Source: Methanosarcina sp. MSH10X1
Lineage (GTDB): Archaea; Halobacteriota; Methanosarcinia; Methanosarcinales; Methanosarcinaceae
Length of the DNA: 64,000 nt
Assembly (NCBI RefSeq): GCF_004099695.1
Contig: NZ_SCHL01000013.1
Location: 1 to 64,000, forward strand
Direction: 5' to 3'
Both the position numbers and the translations under genes were made by a program. Position 1 is the first letter of the stretch; each line of letters begins with the position of its first letter. Shown here one piece after another: positions 26,220 through 35,317 of the stretch. The notes under the pieces are model-generated. The model was given only the letters and a program-made list of their open reading frames with translations, searched no databases and was not told where the DNA came from.

Positions 26220-27722
26220 ATGAAAGGGAATTTAGTTCAGATTATTATTATAATCTTCCTTTTTATGCTTGGGACAGCCGTAACCCAGGCCGATGCTGTG
26301 GTTATTACAGTAAACAACAGCGAGGAAGGAGACTATGCTTCGATTCAGGAAGCCGTCAATAATGCACAGAATGGCGATACTATTCTTGTAAGCCCTGGAG
26401 TATACAGAGAGAATATAATAGTGGATAAGGAACTCACAATTCTCTCAAGTTCCACTCTCTCGGGTCTGCCGACTAATCGTACCTATGTAATAGGTGCAGT
26501 ACCTGACAATGCTGTCTTCAGCATCAGTTCTGGCAACGTAACAATAGACGGCTTTCATATTGCAGGAGATCCTTCCGGAAAGGATATGTACGGGAATGCC
26601 GGGCTTTACCTTGAGAATGTCCGGAACTGTTCATTAGGCAATAATACGCTGATACTCAATGATCTGGGCATTGTGCTCAAGAATTCCCGGGGCAACTATC
26701 TTAAAGGAAACCTTGTAAGTTCTGGGAACAGGGGAATTACGCTTGACAATTCTGAGGATAATATACTATCAAACAATCTGGTAGTAAGAAATAGCCAGGG
26801 AGTTTTATTGAGTAATTCCGTTAATAATACCCTTGTTAACAATACCGCAGGTTCCAACGAAATCGGCGTTTTCCTGCTAACGTCTCAGGGGAACAGGCTT
26901 GCTAATAACCTTATTTTGAAAAACGAATATGGAATCCGTGGGCAGACGGCAGGGTCAAACGTTTTGATCAGTAACAACCTGTACCTTAATGATATTGGAG
27001 TGCACCTTAACGATTCTTCTAACAATTCATTCTCTGAGAATGAATTTATTAATCTGGTCAATGCCGTAGACGGAGGAAGGAATCTCTGGAACAGCAGCCT
27101 GGCAGGTAACTTCTGGGATAGCCATACAGGAGCAGATGCTGACGGAAACGGTATAATAGATACTCCCTATGCCATAAACCGGACGGCAGGAGCTACGGAT
27201 TATATGCCTCTGGTAAACAGGCTCTCCTCAGGCAAAGGTTCCCAAACTCTGAGTATTAACTGTAATGCCTTATTGAACCTGTTTAATAAAAAATACCCTC
27301 CGAACACTCCCAGTACTCGGGAAAAAAATGTTGTTGTCGAGACGACCGAGCTTGAGCAGATAAACGCATCCCTTGAGGAAGGCCCGGTTTTTTTGAGGCT
27401 CGGAGCTGAATGGTGCGGAGCCTGCCAATCCATGGGACCTATACTTGACGAACTGGCAGTCAGGTACGGGGAAAAAGCAACAATTATGTCCATAAATATA
27501 AACCAGAACGTCCAGCTTGCAACCTATTTTGAGGTAGGCTACATCCCTGATTCCTCCGTAATTATGGGCATTGAGAATGGGAAATACGTTTACATGCAGC
27601 AGGATGGGAATATTACCACAGATAGAGCTCAAGCAAGGATTGTTGGGCTTGAAGATAAAAGCGTCTTTGAAAAAGTTTTGGAACATGCCATAGCCTACGA
27701 AGAAAGAGTCAAATCCGGTTGA
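26220..27722 (+). CDS. Secreted beta-helix (NosD-like) protein fused to a thioredoxin domain
   Basis: 500 residues. A signal peptide (about residues 1-27) leads into a right-handed parallel beta-helix opened by SIQEAVNNAQNGDTILVSPG, with repeated N-rich coils (NLVSSGNRGITLDNSEDN type) to about residue 290, then a DADGNGIIDTPY calcium-loop-like end cap. From about residue 375 a complete thioredoxin domain follows: W398-C399-G400-A401-C402 active site in LGAEWCGACQSM, the IMSININQN strand and the GYIPDSSVIMG cis-proline region. The whole should lie outside the membrane, putting a dithiol/disulfide enzyme on a surface scaffold. It sits on the same strand between paralogues 2 and 3 of the 23-residue-repeat family, after an AGGGGG ribosome site. 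Confidence 0.88.
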   Translation: MKGNLVQIIIIIFLFMLGTAVTQADAVVITVNNSEEGDYASIQEAVNNAQNGDTILVSPGVYRENIIVDKELTILSSSTLSGLPTNRTYVIGAVPDNAVFSISSGNVTIDGFHIAGDPSGKDMYGNAGLYLENVRNCSLGNNTLILNDLGIVLKNSRGNYLKGNLVSSGNRGITLDNSEDNILSNNLVVRNSQGVLLSNSVNNTLVNNTAGSNEIGVFLLTSQGNRLANNLILKNEYGIRGQTAGSNVLISNNLYLNDIGVHLNDSSNNSFSENEFINLVNAVDGGRNLWNSSLAGNFWDSHTGADADGNGIIDTPYAINRTAGATDYMPLVNRLSSGKGSQTLSINCNALLNLFNKKYPPNTPSTREKNVVVETTELEQINASLEEGPVFLRLGAEWCGACQSMGPILDELAVRYGEKATIMSININQNVQLATYFEVGYIPDSSVIMGIENGKYVYMQQDGNITTDRAQARIVGLEDKSVFEKVLEHAIAYEERVKSG

Positions 27723-28002
27723 GGGAAACCTTTGACCGGTAGGCTTGACCCTGACTCGGCTTCATAATGCCTCAGAATAAAAGGATAAGATTCTTTTTAA
27801 ATGAGACGTCCTGGTTACAAAACAGTAACACTAATAATCCCGTAACTTCATAGAGTAAGCGCGACTCTACTTCCTGTGCGAGCTATACTTCAGGTAACAA
27901 ACTGACGTCAGGTGTGAATTAAATGCACAGGCAATGATTAAAAGATCTATAAGAAAAAACTGAGACTAGATGTATTAATATCACTAAAGAGGGGCAAAAA
28001 GG

Positions 28003-28887
28003 ATGATTACATTAAACGAAGCCGAGGCCGTTGAAGTAAGTTTATCTGCAATTGACGAAGGAGATGAGAGAAGAGTTTTCGAGGCTCTGGATTCCCTTAC
28101 AGGGATTGCGGCAGATTTCCTTTCTGAAAACGAAGAAGCAGATGCCAGGAGAGTTATTCTATCCATTGAAAATGCAGCACAGGTGGCTGCAGAAAGATAT
28201 ATGGAGCTTGTTACCATCAATTCTATCCTGTCTCTCGGGAAGCTGGCAAGGGTAGCAGCAGATAAAGGATTTGAATACGCCCTGAACAGGACCTTTATAG
28301 CAATAGGTAAAGTGGGAGAGACTGCAGCTACACATTTACTTGGAGCAGGTTCGAAGGTCGCTGCTACAACCCTTACGGAGATCTGGAAATTCTCTTCAGA
28401 ATCATGGGATCAGGAGAAAGTAATTGCCTTTTCTTTGCTCTTTAAAGAGATAGGAGCCTCTGCTGCCAGAAAAGATATGGAGGAAGTCGTGCTCAGTGCA
28501 GTTACAGGTCTGGGAGAAATCGGGAAAAATGTTGCAGCAAGAAGCCTTGAGATTGAGACTGTCAGCACCCTGCTTTTGCTTGAGGAAATCGGCAAGCTTG
28601 CGGCGGAAAGTTACTTCGACGAAGCCCTGAGTTCAACAGCACTTTCCATAGAAGAAATAGGAAAACTATCTATCAAGAAAGGACTTGGTGACGCGGTTTT
28701 GCAGTGCCAGTGGGCGCTTGAGTCCCTCCGTATTCAGGCTGAGGAGAAGCTCCTGAATAACTCTTCAGTAGTGGCGGAACTGGCTCTGGATAATTTCATA
28801 GATGCAGGTTATACGGATTCTGAGGAAAAAGTGGAAAAATTCCAGGAAATAAAAGCCCTTCAGAAAGAAATCCAGTCTGCCCTGTAA
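28003..28887 (+). CDS. 23-residue-repeat alpha-solenoid protein, paralogue 3
   Basis: 294 residues. Head ITLNEAEAVEVSLSAIDEGD, then ten gapless repeats of exactly 23 residues from about residue 41, for example GKLARVAADKGFEYALNR, GEIGKNVAARSLEIETV and EEIGKLAAESYFDEAL. It ends with ESLRIQAEEKLLNNSSVVAE, equivalent to the last unit of paralogue 1 (ETIKFNAEDRYLMSASIIAE). It is the cleanest member of the family. GAGGGG lies before the ATG. Function unknown. Confidence 0.85.
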   Translation: MITLNEAEAVEVSLSAIDEGDERRVFEALDSLTGIAADFLSENEEADARRVILSIENAAQVAAERYMELVTINSILSLGKLARVAADKGFEYALNRTFIAIGKVGETAATHLLGAGSKVAATTLTEIWKFSSESWDQEKVIAFSLLFKEIGASAARKDMEEVVLSAVTGLGEIGKNVAARSLEIETVSTLLLLEEIGKLAAESYFDEALSSTALSIEEIGKLSIKKGLGDAVLQCQWALESLRIQAEEKLLNNSSVVAELALDNFIDAGYTDSEEKVEKFQEIKALQKEIQSAL

Positions 28888-29103
28888 ACCCATACCAGGA
28901 AGGTTATGTGTCCACTTCTCTGTACATAAGCCCCTTATATAACCAATTCTCAACATAATAGCTCCCACGTAACCAGAATCCTTATATAATCGGGCTCTTC
29001 ATTTTTATCCACAGTCCGGACTTATCCGGACTTTATAAGTTTCTATTTAACTTTTAATTAACATATTCTCTTTTTTCTATTTTTGCTTGATTTTTGAATC
29101 TTA

Positions 29104-29232
29104 TCGAAAAATGGGACAAATAATCTCCTGGATGTTCCTGAAACTTACAAGCAATTTCTAGATGGAGGTAAAATTTTGCTTTTAGCAGAAACTCTTCCTC
29201 CCGAGTACGGGTATCACGTGGCTCAGGCATGA
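29104..29232 (+). pseudogene. Short coding-like remnant
   Basis: One frame reads NLLDVPETYKQFLDGGKILL, then LAETLPPEYGYHVAQA and a stop, preceded by a stop and lacking any start codon. It looks like the C-terminus of a lost gene; family unknown. Confidence 0.25.
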
Positions 29233-29296
29233 TAAAAGACTAACTTCTTAAGAAATAATTAAGTCAGGTTAACCAGATATCAGGATTGCCGGCTTA

Positions 29297-29414
29297 TTTT
29301 CGGATATAATTCCAGATATAATTTCGGATAAGATTTCGGATATAATTTCGAATATGGTTTCGGATATGATTTCGGATAAGATTTCGGATATGATTTCGAA
29401 TATGATTTCCGTAT
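29297..29414. repeat. 12-base tandem repeat ATTTCGGATATA
   Basis: About ten imperfect copies of a 12-base unit, varying at the last four positions (ATAA, TATG, ATAT). The period is a multiple of three, so opposite-strand reading gives a KSYP-type peptide repeat, but without gene signals. Located in a 1.27-kb spacer. Confidence 0.75.
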
Positions 29415-29559
29415 GAGAAGTACTTTAAAAAAGCAGTTTCGGCAGAAACTGCAAAAAACGCCCGAATACTTTTTGAAAATTACTTGCTTACTTGAAACCA
29501 TAAGTTTTAAATAAATTACTGAAGTATTTCTTTAAGGCAAAGCATCGTTCTACCAGTAA

Positions 29560-29737
29560 AAAACTTGAGGTTTCGAAGTGAAGTAATTAGATTTACCATT
29601 TGTATTTTACTGTGCATAGTATTCAACACAGTTGTTCAGGTAGGAGGAAGGTAAGGAGTTGAACCCTCCCCCCTACCATGGAGTTTTGTCTCTCTCATGC
29701 AGGAGAATATGCCAGAAAACCTGCATGAGTTTTTTTA
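29560..29737 (+). ncRNA. Candidate small RNA ending in a hairpin and T-run
   Basis: Two hairpins follow one another. The first has GGTAGG (29639-29644) against CCTACC (29672-29677), with purine-rich and C-rich inner strands. The second is a perfect 8-base stem CATGCAGG (29696-29703) with CCTGCATG (29720-29727), followed by a run of seven T. A TATA-like TTTTAAATAAATT lies near 29505. No coding frame covers this DNA, and the next gene starts over 400 bases later. The 5' end is a guess. Confidence 0.4.
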
Positions 29738-30159
29738 CTCATATGATATATATTATGCATGAAATGTATATAACTCTTTCTATTTAGTTAGTATGTGGGC
29801 TTTTCGGGTTGGTTTCTCTTCCGTATTTAGCAAAAAAAGTAACTGAAGTTTATGAGTAAATCCGGACTATTTTCTGCATTGCTATTTTTTATTCTAGCAA
29901 TTTTTTAAAATTTTTACTTTTACAGCCTTTTAATTTATCTAATCTATTTTCTCAGTTTATCCGTTAATTGATAAAGTTATCAAGGATCTTCTGTTTATTG
30001 ACAGGGGTTTTAAAAAGCTTTTTTTGGAATAATAGCCCTGAAATTCCCGATATACTTTTAAAATATAGGAAGCCTAATATCCGAGTAAACCTATATAAAT
30101 AATTAAATTCTTAAAATCCGAGCAATTTCTAAAGGATTTTACTGGAAAGGGGTTTTAAT

Positions 30160-30912
30160 ATGTTCTCACTGAATGAACAAAAAGCTATCGAACTTGGAGA
30201 AAACGGAGAGCGAGCATTAAGAGAACAGAATGAATACGATGCGCTCCAATATGTTGACTACCTCCGGGAACTCGGAGAAGAACTGCTTGAGGCAGATTTA
30301 GAGGCGGACCTAAGAAGGGTCGTTATTTCGCTCCGGAATATTGGCAACAAAGCCATCCAGAAAAAGATTGAGGGTATTGCGTCAATGGTCCTTAACGACC
30401 TTAAATCTCTTTCTGAAACTGCTCTCAGCAAAGATTTCTCAAACGCTATGTGGTCTTTTTCAAAAGCTGTACAGGAGATTGGAAAAGGAGCAGTACAGTT
30501 CCAGATGCTTGAACCTGCAAAAACTGCGCTCGATACTCTTAAGATGATAGGGCTGGGAGCTGTTGAGAAGAAGATGGAAGTCGTAACCCTGTGGACAACC
30601 CTTGCTATCGGGGAAATGGCTTATCTTGCAAACCGGCAGCAACTTGAAGATTTAAGTAAGGCAGCAGTAGATGCCAGAGAAGAAATTATAGAAGCTTCAG
30701 AATTATCTGGCTTCAAGACAAGAGATGAAATTGAAATATACCCTCAGCTTATTGCGCAGACTGTAAGTCAATATTCAGAGCTCCAGGATCTACAGCCTGC
30801 AGGCTATGAGGCAAAACCCAATGAAGAATTCACAGAAGAGGAATTCTTTGAGGATGAAGGAGATATTGGAGAACAGGAATCCCAAACTGAGGGTGCCAAA
30901 AAAGAAGAATAA
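30160..30912 (+). CDS. 23-residue-repeat protein, paralogue 4, with acidic tail
   Basis: 250 residues. Head FSLNEQKAIELGENGERAL, then six units of 23 residues (RELGEELLEADLEADLRR, RNIGNKAIQKKIEGIA, QEIGKGAVQFQMLEPAK, KMIGLGAVEKKMEVVT and others) and a C-terminal acidic, low-complexity tail (NEEFTEEEFFEDEGDIGEQE). It stops right after a run of six A (30898-30903). In the next frame the DNA goes on as four NEPEAQEI-type repeats, so a one-base slip in the A-run would add about 45 residues. GGAAAGGGG lies before the ATG. Confidence 0.8.
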   Translation: MFSLNEQKAIELGENGERALREQNEYDALQYVDYLRELGEELLEADLEADLRRVVISLRNIGNKAIQKKIEGIASMVLNDLKSLSETALSKDFSNAMWSFSKAVQEIGKGAVQFQMLEPAKTALDTLKMIGLGAVEKKMEVVTLWTTLAIGEMAYLANRQQLEDLSKAAVDAREEIIEASELSGFKTRDEIEIYPQLIAQTVSQYSELQDLQPAGYEAKPNEEFTEEEFFEDEGDIGEQESQTEGAKKEE

Positions 30913-30913
30913 T

Positions 30914-31002
30914 CCTGAAGCTCAGGAAATAAATGAGCCCGAGGCTCAGGAAACAAATGAGCCTGAGGCTCAGGAAATAAATGAGCCCGAGGCTCAGGAA
31001 AT
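30914..31002 (+). repeat. 24-base tandem repeat encoding NEPEAQEI
   Basis: 3.7 copies of a 24-base unit (CCCGAGGCTCAGGAAATAAATGAG type) with only third-position-like differences in the frame that reads E-P-E-A-Q-E-I/T-N. It starts directly after the stop codon of paralogue 4 and looks like the out-of-frame end of that gene. Confidence 0.75.
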
Positions 31003-31005
31003 GCT

Positions 31006-31041
31006 TCTGGCTGTTTACACAGCCGGCTGGCTTTTTTTATA
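31006..31041 (+). terminator. Hairpin and T-run after the repeat protein
   Basis: GGCTGT and ACAGCC form a 6-base stem with a four-base loop (TTAC), followed by GGCTGGC and seven T. It ends plus-strand transcription against the convergent trp operon and overlaps the end of trpG. Confidence 0.55.
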
Positions 31042-31617
31042 ATTTTTGGAAAGCTCCAGAAAATTCTCGATTATTTTCAGCCCATTCGGAGTAAGTACGG
31101 ATTCGGGATGAAATTGAAGGCCATAAATCGGATACTGCACATGTTCCACAGCCATGATGCTCCCGTCCTCAGCCCTGGCAGTAATTTTTATCCCGGGCGC
31201 AGGCTCGCCAATCTCAAGGGAATGATATCTGCCTGCTTCGAATGGGCTCTCAAAGGCTGAGAATAGTGCAGACTCCTCGTGCAGGATCTTAGAACTTTTC
31301 CCGTGCACCGGTCCTACTTTGCTTCTTCGGACCAATCCGCCAAAAGCCACATTGATTGCCTGGTGCCCGAGGCAGACTCCAAGCAAGGGGATTTCCCTGC
31401 CCAATTCCCTGATTATCTCCAGGCAGTTACCTATATCCCTTGAGTCAGAAGGACTCCCCGGACCCGGAGAAATAACCAGGGCATCAGGTTTTATCTGCCG
31501 GAGTTCTTCCAGGGAAACCGTATTGGGAAGTACCAGAGTATCTTTTTCGAAATAAGATATATAATCTACCAGATTCCAGACAAAGGAATCTTTATTGTTT
31601 ATGAAAACTATCTTCAC
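31015..31617 (-). CDS. trpG: Anthranilate synthase component II (glutamine amidotransferase)
   Basis: 200 residues. Class I glutamine amidotransferase with the nucleophile in LLGVCLGHQAINVAFGG and the catalytic His-Glu in GLQFHPESVLTPNG. It supplies ammonia from glutamine to TrpE. GTG 31617 (MKIVFINNKDSF) is preferred to an upstream opening at 31659: a GGGGG lies 9 bases before it and the sequence matches the family start. It is the last gene of the operon, separated from trpE by 165 bases that hold no gene. Confidence 0.93.
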   Translation of the reverse strand: MKIVFINNKDSFVWNLVDYISYFEKDTLVLPNTVSLEELRQIKPDALVISPGPGSPSDSRDIGNCLEIIRELGREIPLLGVCLGHQAINVAFGGLVRRSKVGPVHGKSSKILHEESALFSAFESPFEAGRYHSLEIGEPAPGIKITARAEDGSIMAVEHVQYPIYGLQFHPESVLTPNGLKIIENFLELSKNYKKSQPAV

Positions 31618-31782
31618 CTGAAAAAGCCCCCTGAGCTTGCCGTTTCTGGTATTTCGCATCCCCGTTATTCATCTTCAAACTCTCCTTCTCTGCGAACCTG
31701 TTTTCTGGATACCCTTCCTGTAGAAAGCCTTTCGTTAAACTTCTTCTCATATATTCCACCCCGGAATTACTTTGCCACCGCT

Positions 31783-33426
31783 TTAAAGCTCTCCGTCTAT
31801 TGCCGCAAGCATTGCAGCCATCTTGCGCTCGGTTTCCCGGTACTCGTATTCCGGATCGGAGTCCGCTACGATTCCTGCCCCGGCCTGTACTGAGGCTTTC
31901 TTGCCCTGTACAAGCACGGTCCGAATTACTATTGCAAAATCAGCATCGCCATTCCAGCTGTAGTATCCGACCCCCCCGCCGTAAATCCCTCTTGGGGAAG
32001 CCTCAAGCTCGGAGATAATTTCCATTGCCCGGATTTTCGGGGCTCCCGAAAGCGTCCCTGCCGGAAATATTGCCCTGAAAGCGTCAAACTGGTCGCATTC
32101 CGGCCTCAAAGTTCCTGAAACCGTACTTTCTATATGCTGGACGTGGGAATATTTCAGGACTTTCATAAACTCGGAAACCTTTACCGAGCCGCTCTCAGCA
32201 ACCATCCGAACATCGTTTCTCCCCAGGTCTACAAGCATTACGTGTTCAGCCCTTTCTTTTTCATCATGCAGCATGTGTGAAGCAAAAGCTTCATCCTCGG
32301 CTTCAGTTTTCCCACGGGGGCAGGTGCCTGCAATCGGATTTGTGATTAGAGTCCTTTTATGGACCGTCAACAGAGTCTCAGGGCTTGCCCCGACGATAGC
32401 CAGCCCTCCAAACTCGAAAATATACATGTAAGGGCTCGGATTGATTGCCCGGAGCTGCATGTATAGTTCGAAGGGCGACTGCTCAAGCCTGAATTCGCAT
32501 TTTCTGGAAAGGACTGCCTGGAAGATATCTCCTGCAAAAATATGCTCTTTTGCCTGGAGTACGGATTCCTCAAACTCCTGCTCTCCGATGCCGCAGTCCG
32601 AAGCAGGTAAGCCTGTGCAGTTGGATTCGCCTGGCACTGTTGTTCCTGTCAAACCTCCTGGAAGGATAGCTTCCCTGAATACGGAGCAGAGCCTTTCAGC
32701 CTCCAGAAGGGCTTTTTCATAGATTTCTCCGGCATCCGAGCCCGGATTTACAAAAGGTGAAACCACAATATACATCTCATCAGTTATATGGTCGAACACA
32801 AAAGTTTTCGAAACCAGCAGGTACTGGAGTTCAGGAATTTCGGACTCGAAGCCTTTTTCGATTCCAAGCCAGCTGTCATAGACAGCATCATAAGCTGTAT
32901 AGCCTATGGCGCCGCCAAGGAAAGTCTGCCTGTCAAAACGCTGTGCATTCAGAATCCCCATCCCGTTTGCAGGAGGAAAAGCCAGGCGAAGGGCATCGAA
33001 AGCATCTTTTCCCTGAGGAACCGGAGCCGTGAACTTTATATTTTTCAGTCCTGAGCGTTTTTTCTCCGGATTTTCCTCCTGCACGGTTCCAGGCCCGCAG
33101 ACCTTCTCGACTCTTGACCGGACATCCTCATAGAAAGGCAAAGCGTCCGGGTTCAGGAGCGCAAGACACATCTTCCTGTCATTTATTTCAATTAAGGCAT
33201 CCGGGTCATTTCCAACAAAGGAATACCTTGCCCGGCTTGCCTGTTTTTCCACGGATTCCAGCAGGTAGGAGTAGCCCGAAGTTCCTGAGGTCCGCAGGAT
33301 GCGGTAAAGTTCAAGGGGAGAACAGGTAACGGTATCGATCTTTGCAAGGAGCTGTATAAAACCTGGCTGGCTTATCCCTGAAGCAAGCTCTTTGAATTCT
33401 TCTTTTCCAAGGTCAAAGGAAAGCAT
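31783..33426 (-). CDS. trpE: Anthranilate synthase component I
   Basis: 547 residues. It converts chorismate and ammonia to anthranilate with TrpG. The N-terminal YSYLLESVEKQ holds the LLES element used in tryptophan feedback inhibition. The chorismate-binding core is at the C-terminus (IFAGDIFQAVLSRK, NPSPYMYIFEFG, FPAGTLSGAPKIRAMEII). ATG 33426 has GAGGTG 5 bases upstream and is preferred to GTG 33432. It overlaps the end of trpF by 14 bases. Confidence 0.95.
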   Translation of the reverse strand: MLSFDLGKEEFKELASGISQPGFIQLLAKIDTVTCSPLELYRILRTSGTSGYSYLLESVEKQASRARYSFVGNDPDALIEINDRKMCLALLNPDALPFYEDVRSRVEKVCGPGTVQEENPEKKRSGLKNIKFTAPVPQGKDAFDALRLAFPPANGMGILNAQRFDRQTFLGGAIGYTAYDAVYDSWLGIEKGFESEIPELQYLLVSKTFVFDHITDEMYIVVSPFVNPGSDAGEIYEKALLEAERLCSVFREAILPGGLTGTTVPGESNCTGLPASDCGIGEQEFEESVLQAKEHIFAGDIFQAVLSRKCEFRLEQSPFELYMQLRAINPSPYMYIFEFGGLAIVGASPETLLTVHKRTLITNPIAGTCPRGKTEAEDEAFASHMLHDEKERAEHVMLVDLGRNDVRMVAESGSVKVSEFMKVLKYSHVQHIESTVSGTLRPECDQFDAFRAIFPAGTLSGAPKIRAMEIISELEASPRGIYGGGVGYYSWNGDADFAIVIRTVLVQGKKASVQAGAGIVADSDPEYEYRETERKMAAMLAAIDGEL

Positions 33427-34123
33427 TGGCACACCTCACTTCCTCAATAAAATTTTTGATTTTCACGGCATCTTTTTTTCCGCAGGTTTCAACCCCGGAT
33501 GCCGTGTCCACAGCATATGGGGAGACAGCCCTGATAGCTTCCTGCACATTACCTGGCTTGAGCCCCCCTGCAAGGATAAGGGGAAGCCGTGTTTTCTCTG
33601 AAATTCGCCGGCTCAGCGCCCAGTCATGCACACAGCCTGTGCCTCCGGGTTTCCCGGACCTTGCCGTATCGAGCAGGATGGAATCCACAACATTAGTTTC
33701 TTCTAGAAGACTGACTTTTTTGAGCAGATTTGAAACAGGAGCCGTATTTCCGGCTTTTTCGCCTGAACTTTCTCCCTGTATGGCTACGGATAAAGTTTTT
33801 ATGATAGGGATGTCCGTTTTTTCTTTAATTATTTCAAGTTCGAGAAGGGGCAGCCTGGAATGGATCTGCACGATGTCTGGATTTACTTTTTCAATCAGCT
33901 TCACGGCTGTATCCGAATTTTCAGGCATAATAACCAGCACGGAGCTCAGGGTTTGAGGGACTCTGGAAACCAGATAGGCAGCAGTATCGGAATCGAGCTT
34001 TCTTGGGCTCTGAACAGGGACTTCGGTGATAAATCCGACTGCGTCGGCTCCGTAAAGAGCCGCGAGCTCGATTTCTTCAGGGCTAAGGATTCCACAGATT
34101 TTCGTTCTTGTTTTTGATTTCAA
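33413..34123 (-). CDS. trpF: Phosphoribosylanthranilate isomerase
   Basis: 236 residues, a TIM-barrel enzyme. The N-terminal TKICGILSPEEIELAALYGA holds the catalytic cysteine (CG) and the C-terminal half has the catalytic aspartate region (DSILLDTARSGKPGGTGCVH) and the phosphate sites LAGGLKPGNV and AVDTASGVE. It performs the Amadori rearrangement of the pathway. Its ATG overlaps the trpD stop as ATGA. Confidence 0.93.
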   Translation of the reverse strand: MKSKTRTKICGILSPEEIELAALYGADAVGFITEVPVQSPRKLDSDTAAYLVSRVPQTLSSVLVIMPENSDTAVKLIEKVNPDIVQIHSRLPLLELEIIKEKTDIPIIKTLSVAIQGESSGEKAGNTAPVSNLLKKVSLLEETNVVDSILLDTARSGKPGGTGCVHDWALSRRISEKTRLPLILAGGLKPGNVQEAIRAVSPYAVDTASGVETCGKKDAVKIKNFIEEVRCANAFL

Positions 34124-35220
34124 GCCCTTTCCCCCGATGCCGGGCTTAATACAGAAGATCTGGAGCGTATTACGATGTCTTTTCCCGGAAGAGTGACCTT
34201 ACTGTTCTGTCCGTAAAACCCCGAGGTAAAAATCCTGAACTGGTTGAATTTTACCATGACCTTTCCGCTGTCAATGGCATCCTCGGCAATAGGAATTGCC
34301 TGCCGGATAGAGCCCACAATCCCGCTCACATAAAGAGCTGCGGCTGCATTTATGACTACAAGATCCCTTTTCGGGCCTTTTTGACCTTTGAAAATCCGCA
34401 GCAAATCCCTGGCATTTTCTTTCGGAGTACCGCCCACAATTTCTTTCTGGCTTGCCCTCAGCATACCCAGGGCTTCAGGGGTCAGGGTATAGGTGGAAAC
34501 CCTTCCATTTTTGAGCTCTGCTACATAGGTCTCACCTGTGTTTGAAATTTCATCCATCCCATCCCCATGCACCACAAGGGCATGCTCGGTTCCCAGCTCG
34601 GCAAGAGCAAAAGCTATTGGTTCGCAGAGTTTTTTATCAAAAACCCCTATGACCTGCCCTTTTGCGCCCGCAGGATTGGTAAGGGGTCCCAGGATATTGA
34701 AAACCGTACGGACTCCAAGTTTTTTCCTGATCCCTGCAACCCTTTTCATCGCAGGGTGGAAAACCGGGGCAAACATGAACCCGATTCCTATTTCTTCTAT
34801 TGTTTGCCTGACGGGTTCGGGTGCCAGGTCAATTTTAATTCCCAGGGCTTCAAGCACATCCGAACTTCCTGACATTGATGTGGCAGCCCGGTTTCCGTGC
34901 TTGGCTACAGGGACGCCTGTAGCTGCCGTTACAATAGCTGCGGCTGTCGAGACATTGATAGTGTTAAGGCCGTCCCCTCCTGTCCCGCAGGTATCTACAA
35001 GCCTGAAAGGTGTCCTGGGCCGGATTGTATTTGCAGCTTTCTTCATTCCCCTTACAAAGCCTGCAATTTCTCCGGGCTTCTCACCTTTTGCCCTCAGGGC
35101 AAGCAGAAATGCCCCAATTTCTCCGTCATGTGCGGTACTTAAGATCTCGCCTACTGCCGCTTCGGCTTCGTCCGGGCTCAGGTCACAGCCTTCTTCCAGC
35201 TTTTTAATGTACCTCTGCAT
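34120..35220 (-). CDS. trpD: Anthranilate phosphoribosyltransferase
   Basis: 366 residues. The PRPP-binding GTGGDGLNTINVSTAAA and the anthranilate-side KHGNRAATSMSGSSDVLEALG and RKKLGVRTVFNILGPLTNP are all present. It joins anthranilate to phosphoribosyl pyrophosphate. A gap of 97 bases separates it from trpA upstream; it overlaps trpF by four bases. Confidence 0.95.
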   Translation of the reverse strand: MQRYIKKLEEGCDLSPDEAEAAVGEILSTAHDGEIGAFLLALRAKGEKPGEIAGFVRGMKKAANTIRPRTPFRLVDTCGTGGDGLNTINVSTAAAIVTAATGVPVAKHGNRAATSMSGSSDVLEALGIKIDLAPEPVRQTIEEIGIGFMFAPVFHPAMKRVAGIRKKLGVRTVFNILGPLTNPAGAKGQVIGVFDKKLCEPIAFALAELGTEHALVVHGDGMDEISNTGETYVAELKNGRVSTYTLTPEALGMLRASQKEIVGGTPKENARDLLRIFKGQKGPKRDLVVINAAAALYVSGIVGSIRQAIPIAEDAIDSGKVMVKFNQFRIFTSGFYGQNSKVTLPGKDIVIRSRSSVLSPASGERA

Positions 35221-35317
35221 TTTCTCCTGCCTCCTTTCAATTCCTGATTTCTCCCCTTCCGCGTTGTTTCAAAATTTTCGTGATTGCCTGCGTTCCTGAT
35301 TTTCCGGGTTTTTTCCT

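Noticed and set aside
29280-29501. Minus-strand frame coding a KSYP repeat peptide
   Set aside because: It only reflects the 12-base tandem repeat; no start signal or conserved context.
30806-31042. 78-codon frame as an independent gene
   Set aside because: Its first half overlaps paralogue 4 out of frame; only the NEPEAQEI tail is meaningful, better explained as a frameshifted end.
32441-33054. Plus-strand frames opposite trpE
   Set aside because: Shadows of trpE; no ribosome sites and no domain resemblance.
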